A stretch of DNA of 9,178 bases from Candidatus Cloacimonadota bacterium (GCA_030667725.1 DAOUVH010000027.1:1-9178), one strand, 5' to 3'. Numbered from the stretch's first letter, positions 1 through 8,132 are shown. Notes: generated by a model not told the origin, from the letters alone. Translations and numbers: made by a program.

Positions 1-54
1 AATCGAATATCTTGATGTCAAGTAAAATGCTTGTTACAGTTATAGTTCAAGTTC

Positions 55-3000
55 TTAAAAAATTATTTCTATCCAGATACTTAGACGGAACATTGAAGAA
101 GATGTTTTTCTCTTTTTATCTTCTGTCCATTCATATTCACTAGTCATTCCGGCAGTAATGCTTTTACTAAATTTGTAAGATGCTCCCGGCGTAATGCTAT
201 ATGATGTTCTTTCAATTTCTGTAATTTCTGTCTCCTGACCTTTACTTGTTGTTTTGTCCATTGTCATATTAAAATTCACATCTGTGGTAATTTCATTCTT
301 CATATTTGTTCGTTTGAAGAATAAAATTCTTATACCTTTAGGGTTAGAAAATGACCAAGAAAGATTTCCATTCATAGATTGAGAAGTTGTGTGCCGAATA
401 TCATCATAATTAACACGATGACTAATATTTTCCAGATCAGAGTAATTAAGAGAAAAACTGCTTGTAATATTATGAACCCAATTTCCATGCCATGAAATTA
501 ATGGTGTGAGATTGATCCGGTTCTGTTCTGTATCGGCTTGTGTAAAACCGATATCACCATCCTCCATTTTTGAATAAACGTAGCTGCTTGTAAGACGGGA
601 ACTTGTAAGTATTTTCTCTGCGTGAATTAACTTTTCAAATTCTGTAAGCGTTATAGAAACATTTGGAAAGGTTGTAGTTATATTTAGCTTCCTAATATTA
701 CTAAGTGTTGTTGTTATCTCTTTTGAGTAACCAAAGTTTGTTGATAAATTCCTTATGATCGGGAAGCTGGCTGAAGTTGAATATTTGTCGGTAATTGTTT
801 TCAGGATTATTTCTTTATCATCTCCTTCTTCATCAAGAATATGCGGTAAACCTAATTGATATAGAAAATCAGGGCGGTCGAATCTATCTTCATAGGTTGT
901 ACGGTAGGTATTATCATAAGAAACATTGATATTGCTTAATCCGCTGATATAGCTTACTATTGAAGCAAAAAGATTGCTCTTTCTTTCAGGCATTGTCAGT
1001 TGTTCAGGTTCCTTCTCAAGTTCCTGTTGTCCTTCTTCATCACCTTTTCCCGGTTCTCCAGGTGAAAAGCCTTCTGAGCTTTCATCTTCTTCATGGTCAC
1101 CCATTCCCTTGTTTTCAGGTTCCTCAGGTTGATCCTTTGGTTTTTCACCACCAAATGGTGTTCGCATCTCCGGTTGTTCAAAATTATCTTTTTCTTCTTC
1201 TTTTATCTCTTCAATTTTCTGATCCGACTCAGATTCCTCTTTCCCTTCAACGGTTCCTGAGAATTTATTATCAAGCCAACTGGCAAGATCACGCAATATA
1301 TCTTGATTTTTTAAAGTAATATTTCCACCAATTTTCCGATTTACTCCACCTCTGTAATATAGTGTATCCTGAGTACCGGATTTCACATGATCATCATCGT
1401 AAGTAACAGATGCATCACCGTTGAAACTGATTATATTATCAATATATTTTGGATCAAACCCAACTGTAATGTTTTGAGTTCTCTCTTTCTCCTCTCCTAT
1501 GTTATATCCTTTCCAATAGTTCTTCAACATAAGGTCCCGTTTGGTGGTAAGATCGTAAGATGTTGAAATATCACTTAAAAAATCGTAATCAAAACCGGAT
1601 GATGTTTCAAATGTTCGAGTTTGAAACGAGTTTGTATTGGGAGCCCAATGCGGGATCGAATCGGTGTAAGTATCCCAGCGCCATGCAAATGGGTCAGTAT
1701 TCCGCAAAGTTAAAGTATTAGATATGGAATGCGGGAAGAAATGTAACTTATAATTTGAAAACAGTCCAATATCAATCTTCTCTTGGGGAATGGTGAAATT
1801 ATATATGTGTTTAAGTGTATAAGTTGTTGTTGTATCCGCACGGTTAGCATTTGTTGCAAAAGTTTTCTGAATATTACCACTAATAGTAGTATTCTTTAAT
1901 GTGTAAGCTAATATTTTGCTTTTAGGTGTTTTAGTCTGACTTATTGTAAGATCAGCACGATATGAGAGATTTCTATTTGTCTCTCGATCTTTATCTTCGG
2001 CAAGAAGATCTTCACGTAAAATATCGGAACCCGATTTAAATCGTGGTATTCCAACTGATTGTGTCCTTGCAAGATTAAGTGGAATATTAAAACCCCATTC
2101 TGCCGGCATAAATTTATTCAAATTAATCCTGTTGGTGATGTCCAGGCTTGTTTGTTGAACATATGATACATTAGTAGTTCTTCTGGCTGAAGATTGAAAA
2201 TTTTCCGATCTATAATCCAGACCAATGTTAAATGTAGCAAAATCTGCGAAACTGGTTGAAAAATTTGCTCTAGTCGCAATTCCAAAATCTTCATATGGGT
2301 CAGCCACCCTGATATCATCAAAATATATTCTCCCTGAAAATTGGTTTGATGCTTCTAAACCCAAAGACATCTCTCTTACATCCGATAGACTTGGATTTCC
2401 AACTTTAGATAGTTTGATATCCTCGATATAGTAACTTATATCATTATTGCTATCTAAGTTTTTTAATTGCGTAAATTCAGAGAATTCAATTTCAATTTCT
2501 TTCCAGCCGTCTTCGTCCATAACCGTCTTATACTCTTGAAGATATAATGGTTGTTTTATCTCATAGTAATTCACTGAATCTGCACCAAGACGAATAATCA
2601 GAGAGTCTTGTTCTTCCGGAGAATAGCCCGTAATAGGTTTCTCGGCATATACCCAATAACGTATCTTATTATATGAAAGAAGATTATATGGATCCAAAAA
2701 TTCCTGAGTCACCAGACCATGTTTTCTAGTTTCTAAATCGTTATAGTCTATGGTTAATGATTGTTCTAATGTAGCTTCACCATTTTCCTCGATAACTGTA
2801 TGCGGGGCAGGTGTATAATGCTGGTCAGATTGATTATCTGCAATTCCAACTTGCATAATTTCGGTATTGCCTGTAGCAACTGTCCCATCTTCGTTTTTAA
2901 TAAATCCTTCTTCCCATTTATTCCCGACTACATCAAGATTCACAATTCGGACTCTTGTACTATCTTCAACCTCAAACCAAATACGAGAGAAACTGATCTT

Positions 3001-6000
3001 TTTGATATTGGGAACTTTGCTGGCATTATCTGTTATAATTCTGTAATTTTCGGGATTATGAAGAGGAATTCGGAACAATCTCCAGCCATTAAACTCTCCT
3101 TCCATGAACTCTTCGCCATTGTTAAGGCTGATAGTATATTCAAAGTAAATATTATCTTTATCTAAATCATAATTATCATTTAAATCTTCTGTATCGAGTT
3201 TATTATTACCTTCTGTTCCATTGATATAAGGATATTCTTCAGCACCATTTATAACCACTTCCTCATTATCAAAATTATCATTAGGATCATCACCGAAGTT
3301 ACCGGTTTTAATTCTATCTAGACCTACATCTTCACCACCATCCAGAATTCCATCAGCTTCCACAAGTCCATCTTCTTTGTCTGGCAAATCATTTTCACCC
3401 GGACGATAAAAGTCTTCACTCATTTTTCCCAAGTCTATATGCATAATCACCGGGTGGGATTCTTGATTATAATTTAGCGTATCTACTTTTACCAGGATCT
3501 CAATATATTTCTTATTAGAAAAATCTACTTCATTACCTATATATTTCATTATACCTGCCCAATATTTCATGTTTGTTCCGGGCATTCCAATATCGGGAGG
3601 TTTTATTTTACATGCTAATACTGATACTTTTTCTTTTTCCTCTTTCTCGGTTAGAGAATTAGGATCATAAACATCTCTGGCATATACATCATTGGGATTG
3701 TAGTAATTGATATGTGCTTTACCATAATCGATTAGATTTCCCATTGGTTCTTCTGCAGGTCTGCTGGCAAATGACCACGTAGCTCTGGTGATCCCCAGTG
3801 GATACATTTCCATTGTACTTTCCATATCATCAAGATAAGCTTCCTTCTTATCATGTTGTTTATCGCTTCCATAAATACGTGGAAGGCTCATCGCTACTTC
3901 GCCCGATAGAGTTACTGATGATTTGGCATCTGTTTTTATCAATGGAAGCCAATCTATGAATTTAGTTACAAACGGTAATTCATAATCAATTTCTCCATCA
4001 ATATCAGCAAGAATAATGCTTCTGTTTTCGTTACCAATCTTAGGTCTGTCTTCCCTCACTTTCTCAGATTGATAAATAAATGTTCCACCAAGCTTAATAT
4101 TTTCATTGAATTCCATATCAGCACGCAATCCGAGGATGGTTTTATTATCCATTGCAAAAAGTGGTTTAAATTGATAATCAATTATAATCTCTATATCAGG
4201 ATCTTTAGCCTCACTCGTTAGAAATGTAATTAGCCCAAAATCATAATCTGCTATGAAGTCAATATTCTCTACAAGCTCATCTTTATCCTGTCCTATCTTT
4301 ATCACAATACTTCCCGGTAAAATACCCATCTGTAATTGAACATTTTCTCTACCGATCTTACCTTTAACAAAGATGTAGTTTGTAATTGGATCGGTGACGG
4401 GTTCTTGGTAATAAATAATTGAATCATTCAATGAGTAAAAGGGTTTAATAAATGGAAAATATATGTAACCTGCAACCAGGTTCACGGCAGTATCTTCACC
4501 ATTGATTTTGTCGTCATTATTGTTATCCAATCTAAGGTACTCATTAAGCGTAATATCTGGAAAACTAGGCGTAACTACTTCCTCGGGAGCATTAGGATCT
4601 GGAATTGTGCTTCCTGCAGGTTTCGTATATACCGTCATCTCGAAACCTTCATTTTCAATGTTCTGCATACCTAGATTATAAAAATTTCTTACTTGTAAAT
4701 CCCAATAATCCTCATCACTTGCTTCTTGGTTCTCTATACGTAACATTTTAGTTTCTATAGGAGAACTGGCGTCATTTCCAATCACAGTACCATCATTACG
4801 AGTATATGTGATCCCAATAGAATAAATTTTATTTACCGCCCCCATCATAGTAATTATACCAGCATCATAATTAACAATGTAGTCTGTTCCTTCTGACAGA
4901 ATATCAAAATGATATGTCTCTAATGGGTTGATATAATTCACACCCTGTCTTGTCATTGTGTTATTGCTGGCAGATCCGTCATCAAGATAGACTGTAAGTC
5001 TCATATTCGGGTCAGGTAGTAAATACCAGCCAGTTGGTGAAAGTTCCCATTTGCTAGACACTGGATCCAGTTTAATGGCATTATCTTTCCAGCCCATTGG
5101 ATAGTCTACACCTTCAACACCTTCATCACCATAAAGCGAGTACAGAGCTGAGGGTTGTTCAATATAATAGTGTGTTTTATTAACAAAACCACTACTTCTC
5201 ATTTCATTTTCTCTTGGTTCAGCACTACCTTTCCAGGTTTGAGTATTTTTTTGTGCTTCATCTTTACCCATGATCGTAGTAACTCTCAAATTGCCAGCTT
5301 CGAACTGTGTTTTAATACCAAAGAGACCTTCGGATGAAGCACTATAGCTGATAAATTTTGAACCGGATAACGAGAGTGAAATATTACCAGCATCAATCGC
5401 TGTTACAATTTCATCTTCATCACCTTCATAATTTATATTGATCTCGCTCGGGGTTGGCATTACTTCATCATCAGAAGTAGATTGATGGTTCACATTTACA
5501 TGAATCTTTTCTCCTATTGTACCTCGGAGTCGCAAGTTAAGATCCTGTCGCATTTCAGGAGTAAAACGGATATTATCATCTCTTTCATCTCCTGGTTCAT
5601 CACGTTTAGTTCTTCTACCTGCAAACGTCAATCTCTGACTTCCATTAAGGTTCAATCTTCCAGCTTTATCACCCATGAACCTGCGAACAGATTTCGGCAG
5701 AGCCATTTTGGGCAATTTAATAACAATTTCCGGGATCAGACCTTCACCTTGTTCACGCTCTTTATTTCCCAAGAGTTCTTTGCATTTTACTAATAATTCT
5801 CTTTTAAAATATCCATAGAATGTGTTTCGGTTAAAGCTCTCAAGCGAAATATATATCGGAGGGTAAAGTTCAATTTTATTTAATTTTGCAGTAAGTTTTA
5901 CAAATTGCTCATCATAATCGATCTCTTTATCTGTTTGTATCTGATAAGTACCAAATTTGTTATGTGGATAAGCAGTAATTGATAACCCTTTCTGGAATCT

Positions 6001-6129
6001 ATAAACATCAATTTCGTTATATTCTAATTTAGCTAATCCCCTCAGATTGAATTCTGGTTGGAACCCTTGTGCAAATGATAACAAGACAAACGACAGAAGT
6101 ATAGAAATAGCTAATAATTTTTTATTCAT
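55..6129 (-). CDS. sprA: SprA/Sov, outer-membrane translocon of the type IX secretion system
   Basis: Known role: SprA (Sov in Porphyromonas) forms a very large outer-membrane beta-barrel through which T9SS cargo with C-terminal sorting signals leaves the periplasm; in Flavobacterium it is also needed for gliding. Seen here: a signal peptide (MNKK, hydrophobic stretch, likely cut after SFA at residue 20), then family landmarks in order: GLIPEIVI at 130-137, YEGDEDEIV at 234-242, AGNISLSLSGS at 247-257, GLFGIKTQ at 268-275, EAYLDDMES at 763-771 and LDTEDLN at 978-984. Long amphipathic beta-strand-like stretches follow, ending in a terminal phenylalanine typical of outer-membrane barrels. At 2024 residues it is shorter than Bacteroidota members (about 2400-2500), but the frame is uninterrupted. 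Unusual parts are an acidic, proline-rich segment at 1630-1717 and a dockerin-like loop at 535-546. It starts 8 bases after coaX with no evident Shine-Dalgarno; the ATG is supported by the signal peptide. No other T9SS gene is in the window. Family assignment is firm; gliding cannot be inferred. Confidence 0.93.
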   Translation of the reverse strand: MNKKLLAISILLSFVLLSFAQGFQPEFNLRGLAKLEYNEIDVYRFQKGLSITAYPHNKFGTYQIQTDKEIDYDEQFVKLTAKLNKIELYPPIYISLESFNRNTFYGYFKRELLVKCKELLGNKEREQGEGLIPEIVIKLPKMALPKSVRRFMGDKAGRLNLNGSQRLTFAGRRTKRDEPGDERDDNIRFTPEMRQDLNLRLRGTIGEKIHVNVNHQSTSDDEVMPTPSEININYEGDEDEIVTAIDAGNISLSLSGSKFISYSASSEGLFGIKTQFEAGNLRVTTIMGKDEAQKNTQTWKGSAEPRENEMRSSGFVNKTHYYIEQPSALYSLYGDEGVEGVDYPMGWKDNAIKLDPVSSKWELSPTGWYLLPDPNMRLTVYLDDGSASNNTMTRQGVNYINPLETYHFDILSEGTDYIVNYDAGIITMMGAVNKIYSIGITYTRNDGTVIGNDASSPIETKMLRIENQEASDEDYWDLQVRNFYNLGMQNIENEGFEMTVYTKPAGSTIPDPNAPEEVVTPSFPDITLNEYLRLDNNNDDKINGEDTAVNLVAGYIYFPFIKPFYSLNDSIIYYQEPVTDPITNYIFVKGKIGRENVQLQMGILPGSIVIKIGQDKDELVENIDFIADYDFGLITFLTSEAKDPDIEIIIDYQFKPLFAMDNKTILGLRADMEFNENIKLGGTFIYQSEKVREDRPKIGNENRSIILADIDGEIDYELPFVTKFIDWLPLIKTDAKSSVTLSGEVAMSLPRIYGSDKQHDKKEAYLDDMESTMEMYPLGITRATWSFASRPAEEPMGNLIDYGKAHINYYNPNDVYARDVYDPNSLTEKEEKEKVSVLACKIKPPDIGMPGTNMKYWAGIMKYIGNEVDFSNKKYIEILVKVDTLNYNQESHPVIMHIDLGKMSEDFYRPGENDLPDKEDGLVEADGILDGGEDVGLDRIKTGNFGDDPNDNFDNEEVVINGAEEYPYINGTEGNNKLDTEDLNDNYDLDKDNIYFEYTISLNNGEEFMEGEFNGWRLFRIPLHNPENYRIITDNASKVPNIKKISFSRIWFEVEDSTRVRIVNLDVVGNKWEEGFIKNEDGTVATGNTEIMQVGIADNQSDQHYTPAPHTVIEENGEATLEQSLTIDYNDLETRKHGLVTQEFLDPYNLLSYNKIRYWVYAEKPITGYSPEEQDSLIIRLGADSVNYYEIKQPLYLQEYKTVMDEDGWKEIEIEFSEFTQLKNLDSNNDISYYIEDIKLSKVGNPSLSDVREMSLGLEASNQFSGRIYFDDIRVADPYEDFGIATRANFSTSFADFATFNIGLDYRSENFQSSARRTTNVSYVQQTSLDITNRINLNKFMPAEWGFNIPLNLARTQSVGIPRFKSGSDILREDLLAEDKDRETNRNLSYRADLTISQTKTPKSKILAYTLKNTTISGNIQKTFATNANRADTTTTYTLKHIYNFTIPQEKIDIGLFSNYKLHFFPHSISNTLTLRNTDPFAWRWDTYTDSIPHWAPNTNSFQTRTFETSSGFDYDFLSDISTSYDLTTKRDLMLKNYWKGYNIGEEKERTQNITVGFDPKYIDNIISFNGDASVTYDDDHVKSGTQDTLYYRGGVNRKIGGNITLKNQDILRDLASWLDNKFSGTVEGKEESESDQKIEEIKEEEKDNFEQPEMRTPFGGEKPKDQPEEPENKGMGDHEEDESSEGFSPGEPGKGDEEGQQELEKEPEQLTMPERKSNLFASIVSYISGLSNINVSYDNTYRTTYEDRFDRPDFLYQLGLPHILDEEGDDKEIILKTITDKYSTSASFPIIRNLSTNFGYSKEITTTLSNIRKLNITTTFPNVSITLTEFEKLIHAEKILTSSRLTSSYVYSKMEDGDIGFTQADTEQNRINLTPLISWHGNWVHNITSSFSLNYSDLENISHRVNYDDIRHTTSQSMNGNLSWSFSNPKGIRILFFKRTNMKNEITTDVNFNMTMDKTTSKGQETEITEIERTSYSITPGASYKFSKSITAGMTSEYEWTEDKKRKTSSSMFRLSIWIEIIF

Positions 6130-6137
6130 CTATTATG

Positions 6138-6911
6138 TTATTTGATGCAGATTCGATTCAGCCCATCTATAGTTAAGTTTTTATCAATAATATCAACTTC
6201 TTTTGAATCTTTACAAATCAATTCAGCAATTCCGCCTGTTGCAATTGTTTTAAGAGGACCAAGATGGTTATATTCTTCTTTTAGTGCTTTAATAAATCCA
6301 TCCAGCATAAGTAAATTCCCTGTGATAATACCTGATAACAAGGCATCTGTTGTATTTGTTCCTAATAGATGTTTGGGTTCTTTTAGTTGTACATTCGAGA
6401 GAAGTGCTGTTGAATCAAAGAGATTCTTAGCCGAAGTAATCACACCGGGCGCTATAATAGTTCCATAAAAGTGACCATCTTTACCAACCAGCTGAATTGT
6501 AGTTGCTGTTCCAAAATCACATATAATACAATTTATTTTGTATTTTTCCTTTGCTGAGAAAGCATTTACTACAAGATCTGATCCTATGAATCCTGGATCT
6601 TTCATAGGAAATTTTAACCCAAGTGTTGAATATGCATTAATTATATTTATGTTACATTTTATGTATTTATTAATGAGATGAGAAAAAATCCGCGTAATTT
6701 CCGGAACAACAGATGAGATCGCTGCTTTATTGATCTGTGTTAATATTAAGTTACGATCATCTGCTAAAAGCTTGAGAATACTGAAATATTCATCTTCTGT
6801 TTTGGTGCTGTCAGTATTTAGCCTCCAGGAATATTGAAATTCAGAATTGGAATAAAAACCTATTACGATATGTGTATTCCCAATATCAACTACCATATTA
6901 ATATTTTTCAT
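6138..6911 (-). CDS. coaX: Type III pantothenate kinase
   Basis: Known role: CoaX phosphorylates pantothenate with ATP in the cytoplasm, the first committed step of coenzyme A synthesis. It belongs to the ASKHA (acetate kinase/sugar kinase/Hsp70/actin) fold and is not feedback-inhibited by CoA like CoaA. Seen here: N-terminal phosphate-binding DIGNT at 9-13, WRLNT at 29-33, SSVVP at 66-70, GSDLVVN at 110-116 (the GxDR site), the second phosphate motif DFGTATT at 132-138, APG at 154-156, GTNTTDALLSG at 184-194 and TGG at 225-227. At 257 residues it has the normal family length. The start has a purine-rich ribosome-binding stretch (AGGGGAAAGGG) ending 4 bases before the ATG. Odd: the residue after the likely catalytic-base aspartate (D112) is leucine, where most family members carry arginine. 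It lies directly upstream of sprA and probably shares its transcript. Family assignment is secure; normal activity is likely but not certain because of the substitution. Confidence 0.93.
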   Translation of the reverse strand: MKNINMVVDIGNTHIVIGFYSNSEFQYSWRLNTDSTKTEDEYFSILKLLADDRNLILTQINKAAISSVVPEITRIFSHLINKYIKCNINIINAYSTLGLKFPMKDPGFIGSDLVVNAFSAKEKYKINCIICDFGTATTIQLVGKDGHFYGTIIAPGVITSAKNLFDSTALLSNVQLKEPKHLLGTNTTDALLSGIITGNLLMLDGFIKALKEEYNHLGPLKTIATGGIAELICKDSKEVDIIDKNLTIDGLNRICIK

Positions 6912-7064
6912 AAAACCCTTTCCCCTAATTATTAAGACATAAATTAGATTATGGTAAAAATTGTAAAATAATAATTAATAATATTAATACTTCATAAATA
7001 TTGAAACATTCGAAAAAATTCTCACAGCATATATATTGTCAATAAAAAGAATAGTATCTATATT

Positions 7065-7092
7065 AAAAAAAGCCGACATAACTGTCGGCTTT
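7065..7092 (-). terminator. Rho-independent terminator after the ferredoxin gene
   Basis: On the minus strand a perfect stem, AGCCGACA pairing with TGTCGGCT around a 4-base loop, is extended by two further A-T pairs to 10 bp and followed directly by a run of seven T. It begins about 20 bases after the ferredoxin stop codon. The plus strand has no comparable T-run after the stem, so it acts for minus-strand transcription. It separates the ferredoxin transcript from coaX-sprA, implying that coaX has its own promoter between this hairpin and position 6911. Confidence 0.9.
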
Positions 7093-7112
7093 CAATTTAA
7101 TAAATTCTTAAA

Positions 7113-7283
7113 TTATAATGTAATTGCTTCTACCGGACAAGAATCAAGACATGCACCACAATCAACACATTTGTCTACAATAACAACAGCTTTATCGTCT
7201 TTCATTTCAAGAGCTTCTGTAGGACATGTATCGATGCATGCACCACAGCCAATACAAGTTTCAGCATTAATAATTACAGCCAT
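7113..7283 (-). CDS. 2[4Fe-4S] clostridial-type ferredoxin
   Basis: A 56-residue protein, too short for many ORF cut-offs, reading MAVIINAETCIGCG at its start. Known role: small bacterial ferredoxins of this type are soluble low-potential one-electron carriers for anaerobic enzymes such as pyruvate:ferredoxin oxidoreductase and hydrogenases. Seen here: two complete CxxCxxCxxxCP motifs, cysteines 10-13-16-20 and 39-42-45-49, each followed by proline. By family rule, the first three cysteines of one motif plus the last of the other bind each cluster. The two halves are clear internal duplicates (CIGCGACIDTCPTEAL and CVDCGACLDSCPVEAI, 29 residues apart). The start is fixed by a strong GGAGG site 6 bases upstream, and the gene is followed by an intrinsic terminator. 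No redox partner is adjacent, so the specific partner is unknown. There is no extra domain or C-terminal extension. Confidence 0.93.
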   Translation of the reverse strand: MAVIINAETCIGCGACIDTCPTEALEMKDDKAVVIVDKCVDCGACLDSCPVEAITL

Positions 7284-7289
7284 TTTCTT

Positions 7290-7294
7290 CCTCC
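7290..7294 (-). promoter_or_regulatory. Ribosome-binding site of the ferredoxin gene
   Basis: GGAGG on the minus strand, 6 bases before the ATG at 7283. It is a full-strength Shine-Dalgarno that fixes the start of this very short gene, and shows that this organism uses canonical sites, in contrast to the sprA start, which has none. Confidence 0.8.
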
Positions 7295-7310
7295 ATTAAT
7301 CAATTTGGTG

Positions 7311-7341
7311 CAAAAATTATGAACTAGTAATTTTAGTTCAA
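7311..7341 (-). promoter_or_regulatory. Small inverted repeat, possible weak terminator or promoter before the ferredoxin gene
   Basis: A 7-bp perfect inverted repeat (TGAACTA and TAGTTCA) with a 7-base loop spans 7320-7340 in the 92-base gap between tatD and the ferredoxin gene. On the minus strand it is followed by ATTTTTG, so it could be a weak, GC-poor terminator for the tatD transcript. The same stretch could instead be a Bacteroidota-like promoter: TTG at 7341-7339, then 19 bases, then TAATTTTTG, close to the TAnnTTTG -7 element but one base longer. Both readings are inference from short, AT-rich matches. Confidence 0.25.
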
Positions 7342-7375
7342 GCTATTTTTATAAAATTCACATATTCTATTATAT

Positions 7376-8131
7376 TTATTTTGTTAAAGCAAAGAAATCA
7401 CAGGCATTTCCATATGATTGTTCTGCAATTCTTTTTGGAGTTGTTCCACGAATTTCCGATATTCTTTCTATTATATATTGTAGATTTAAGGGTGAATTTC
7501 TTTTTCCTCTTTGCGGATGGGGAGAAAGATATGGTGAATCTGTCTCGATAAAGAATTTATGAGTCGGTACTAATCTAATAGTATTTTCCATATTAGAATT
7601 TTTGTAAGTTACTGTTCCGGTGAAAGAGATATTCCAACCTTTTTCTATAACTTTTTGTGCAAATATCTCATCACCTGAGAAACAATGAAAAACAACATTT
7701 CTCGCATTGTTTCTGTTTAAGATATCATAACAATCTTCGTGTGCATCTCTATCATGAACAATAATGGGCATATCTAATTCCATGGCAATTTGTATCTGCT
7801 GCTCAAATACTTTTTTCTGAACATCTTTTGGAGATAGATTTCTATAATAATCCAATCCGATCTCACCAATCGCGATCACTTTGGGATGTTGTGCTTTTTT
7901 ACGGATAAATTCTGCTTTGAAATCGGTTGCATCATGCGGATGAAAGCCTACAGATGCAAAGATCCGATCATATTTTTCTGCTAGTTTTATGCTTGCGTTA
8001 CAAGTTTTTTCATCAACTCCAATATTGAGTATATATTCAATTCCGCTGTTAAAACATTTTTTTATTAATTGTTCTCTATCTTTATCGAATTGCGGGAAAT
8101 CAAGATGCGCATGTGTTTCAAATATTTTCAT
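7376..8131 (-). CDS. tatD: TatD-family metal-dependent hydrolase (putative DNase)
   Basis: Known role: TatD/YcfH-family proteins are cytoplasmic TIM-barrel metalloenzymes; characterised members have divalent-metal-dependent DNase activity and have been linked to DNA repair or degradation. Seen here: all family metal-site motifs in order, THAHLD with H7 and H9, GEIGLDYY with E90, IVHDRDA with H126, FHCFSG with H149 and ETDSPYL with D198. GFHPHDA at 62-68 and SPHPQRGKRNSP at 203-214 are also characteristic. Length is 251 residues, close to the usual 255-265. The start is supported by AAGAGG 4 bases upstream, inside the end of the preceding gene, and only one base separates the two genes, which points to translational coupling. 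Nothing is missing from the active site. The physiological substrate of this paralogue cannot be told from sequence; tatD, ycfH and yjjV types are hard to separate. Confidence 0.93.
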   Translation of the reverse strand: MKIFETHAHLDFPQFDKDREQLIKKCFNSGIEYILNIGVDEKTCNASIKLAEKYDRIFASVGFHPHDATDFKAEFIRKKAQHPKVIAIGEIGLDYYRNLSPKDVQKKVFEQQIQIAMELDMPIIVHDRDAHEDCYDILNRNNARNVVFHCFSGDEIFAQKVIEKGWNISFTGTVTYKNSNMENTIRLVPTHKFFIETDSPYLSPHPQRGKRNSPLNLQYIIERISEIRGTTPKRIAEQSYGNACDFFALTK

Positions 8132-8132
8132 A

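Noticed and set aside
11..22. Small palindrome CTTGATGTCAAG downstream of sprA, containing TTGACA on the minus strand
   Set aside because: It has a five-base stem with a two-base centre and no T-run after it, so it is not a credible terminator; a promoter cannot be judged because the matching -10 region lies outside the window.
960..1319. Plus-strand open frame of 119 codons rich in Leu, Val, Phe and Pro, and other antisense open frames across sprA (for example 2800-3165 and 5482-5793)
   Set aside because: They are antisense shadows of the sprA frame; the hydrophobic composition simply mirrors the acidic segment on the other strand. No ribosome-binding sites or recognisable domains.
4492..4527. 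A cellulosome-type dockerin domain within SprA
   Set aside because: Only a single calcium-type loop is present. A true dockerin needs two such loops with connecting helices, so it is reported as a loop resemblance only.
7014..7042. Perfect TTGACA -35 hexamer on the minus strand at 7042-7037, in the gap upstream of coaX
   Set aside because: At 16-18 bases spacing the -10 candidates are only T-runs such as ATTTTT. coaX must have a promoter in this AT-rich gap, but I cannot place it with confidence.
7036..7299. Plus-strand open frame of 87 codons across the terminator and the ferredoxin gene
   Set aside because: It is the antisense of the ferredoxin gene, whose eight cysteines and GGAGG site are unambiguous, and it runs through a terminator hairpin.
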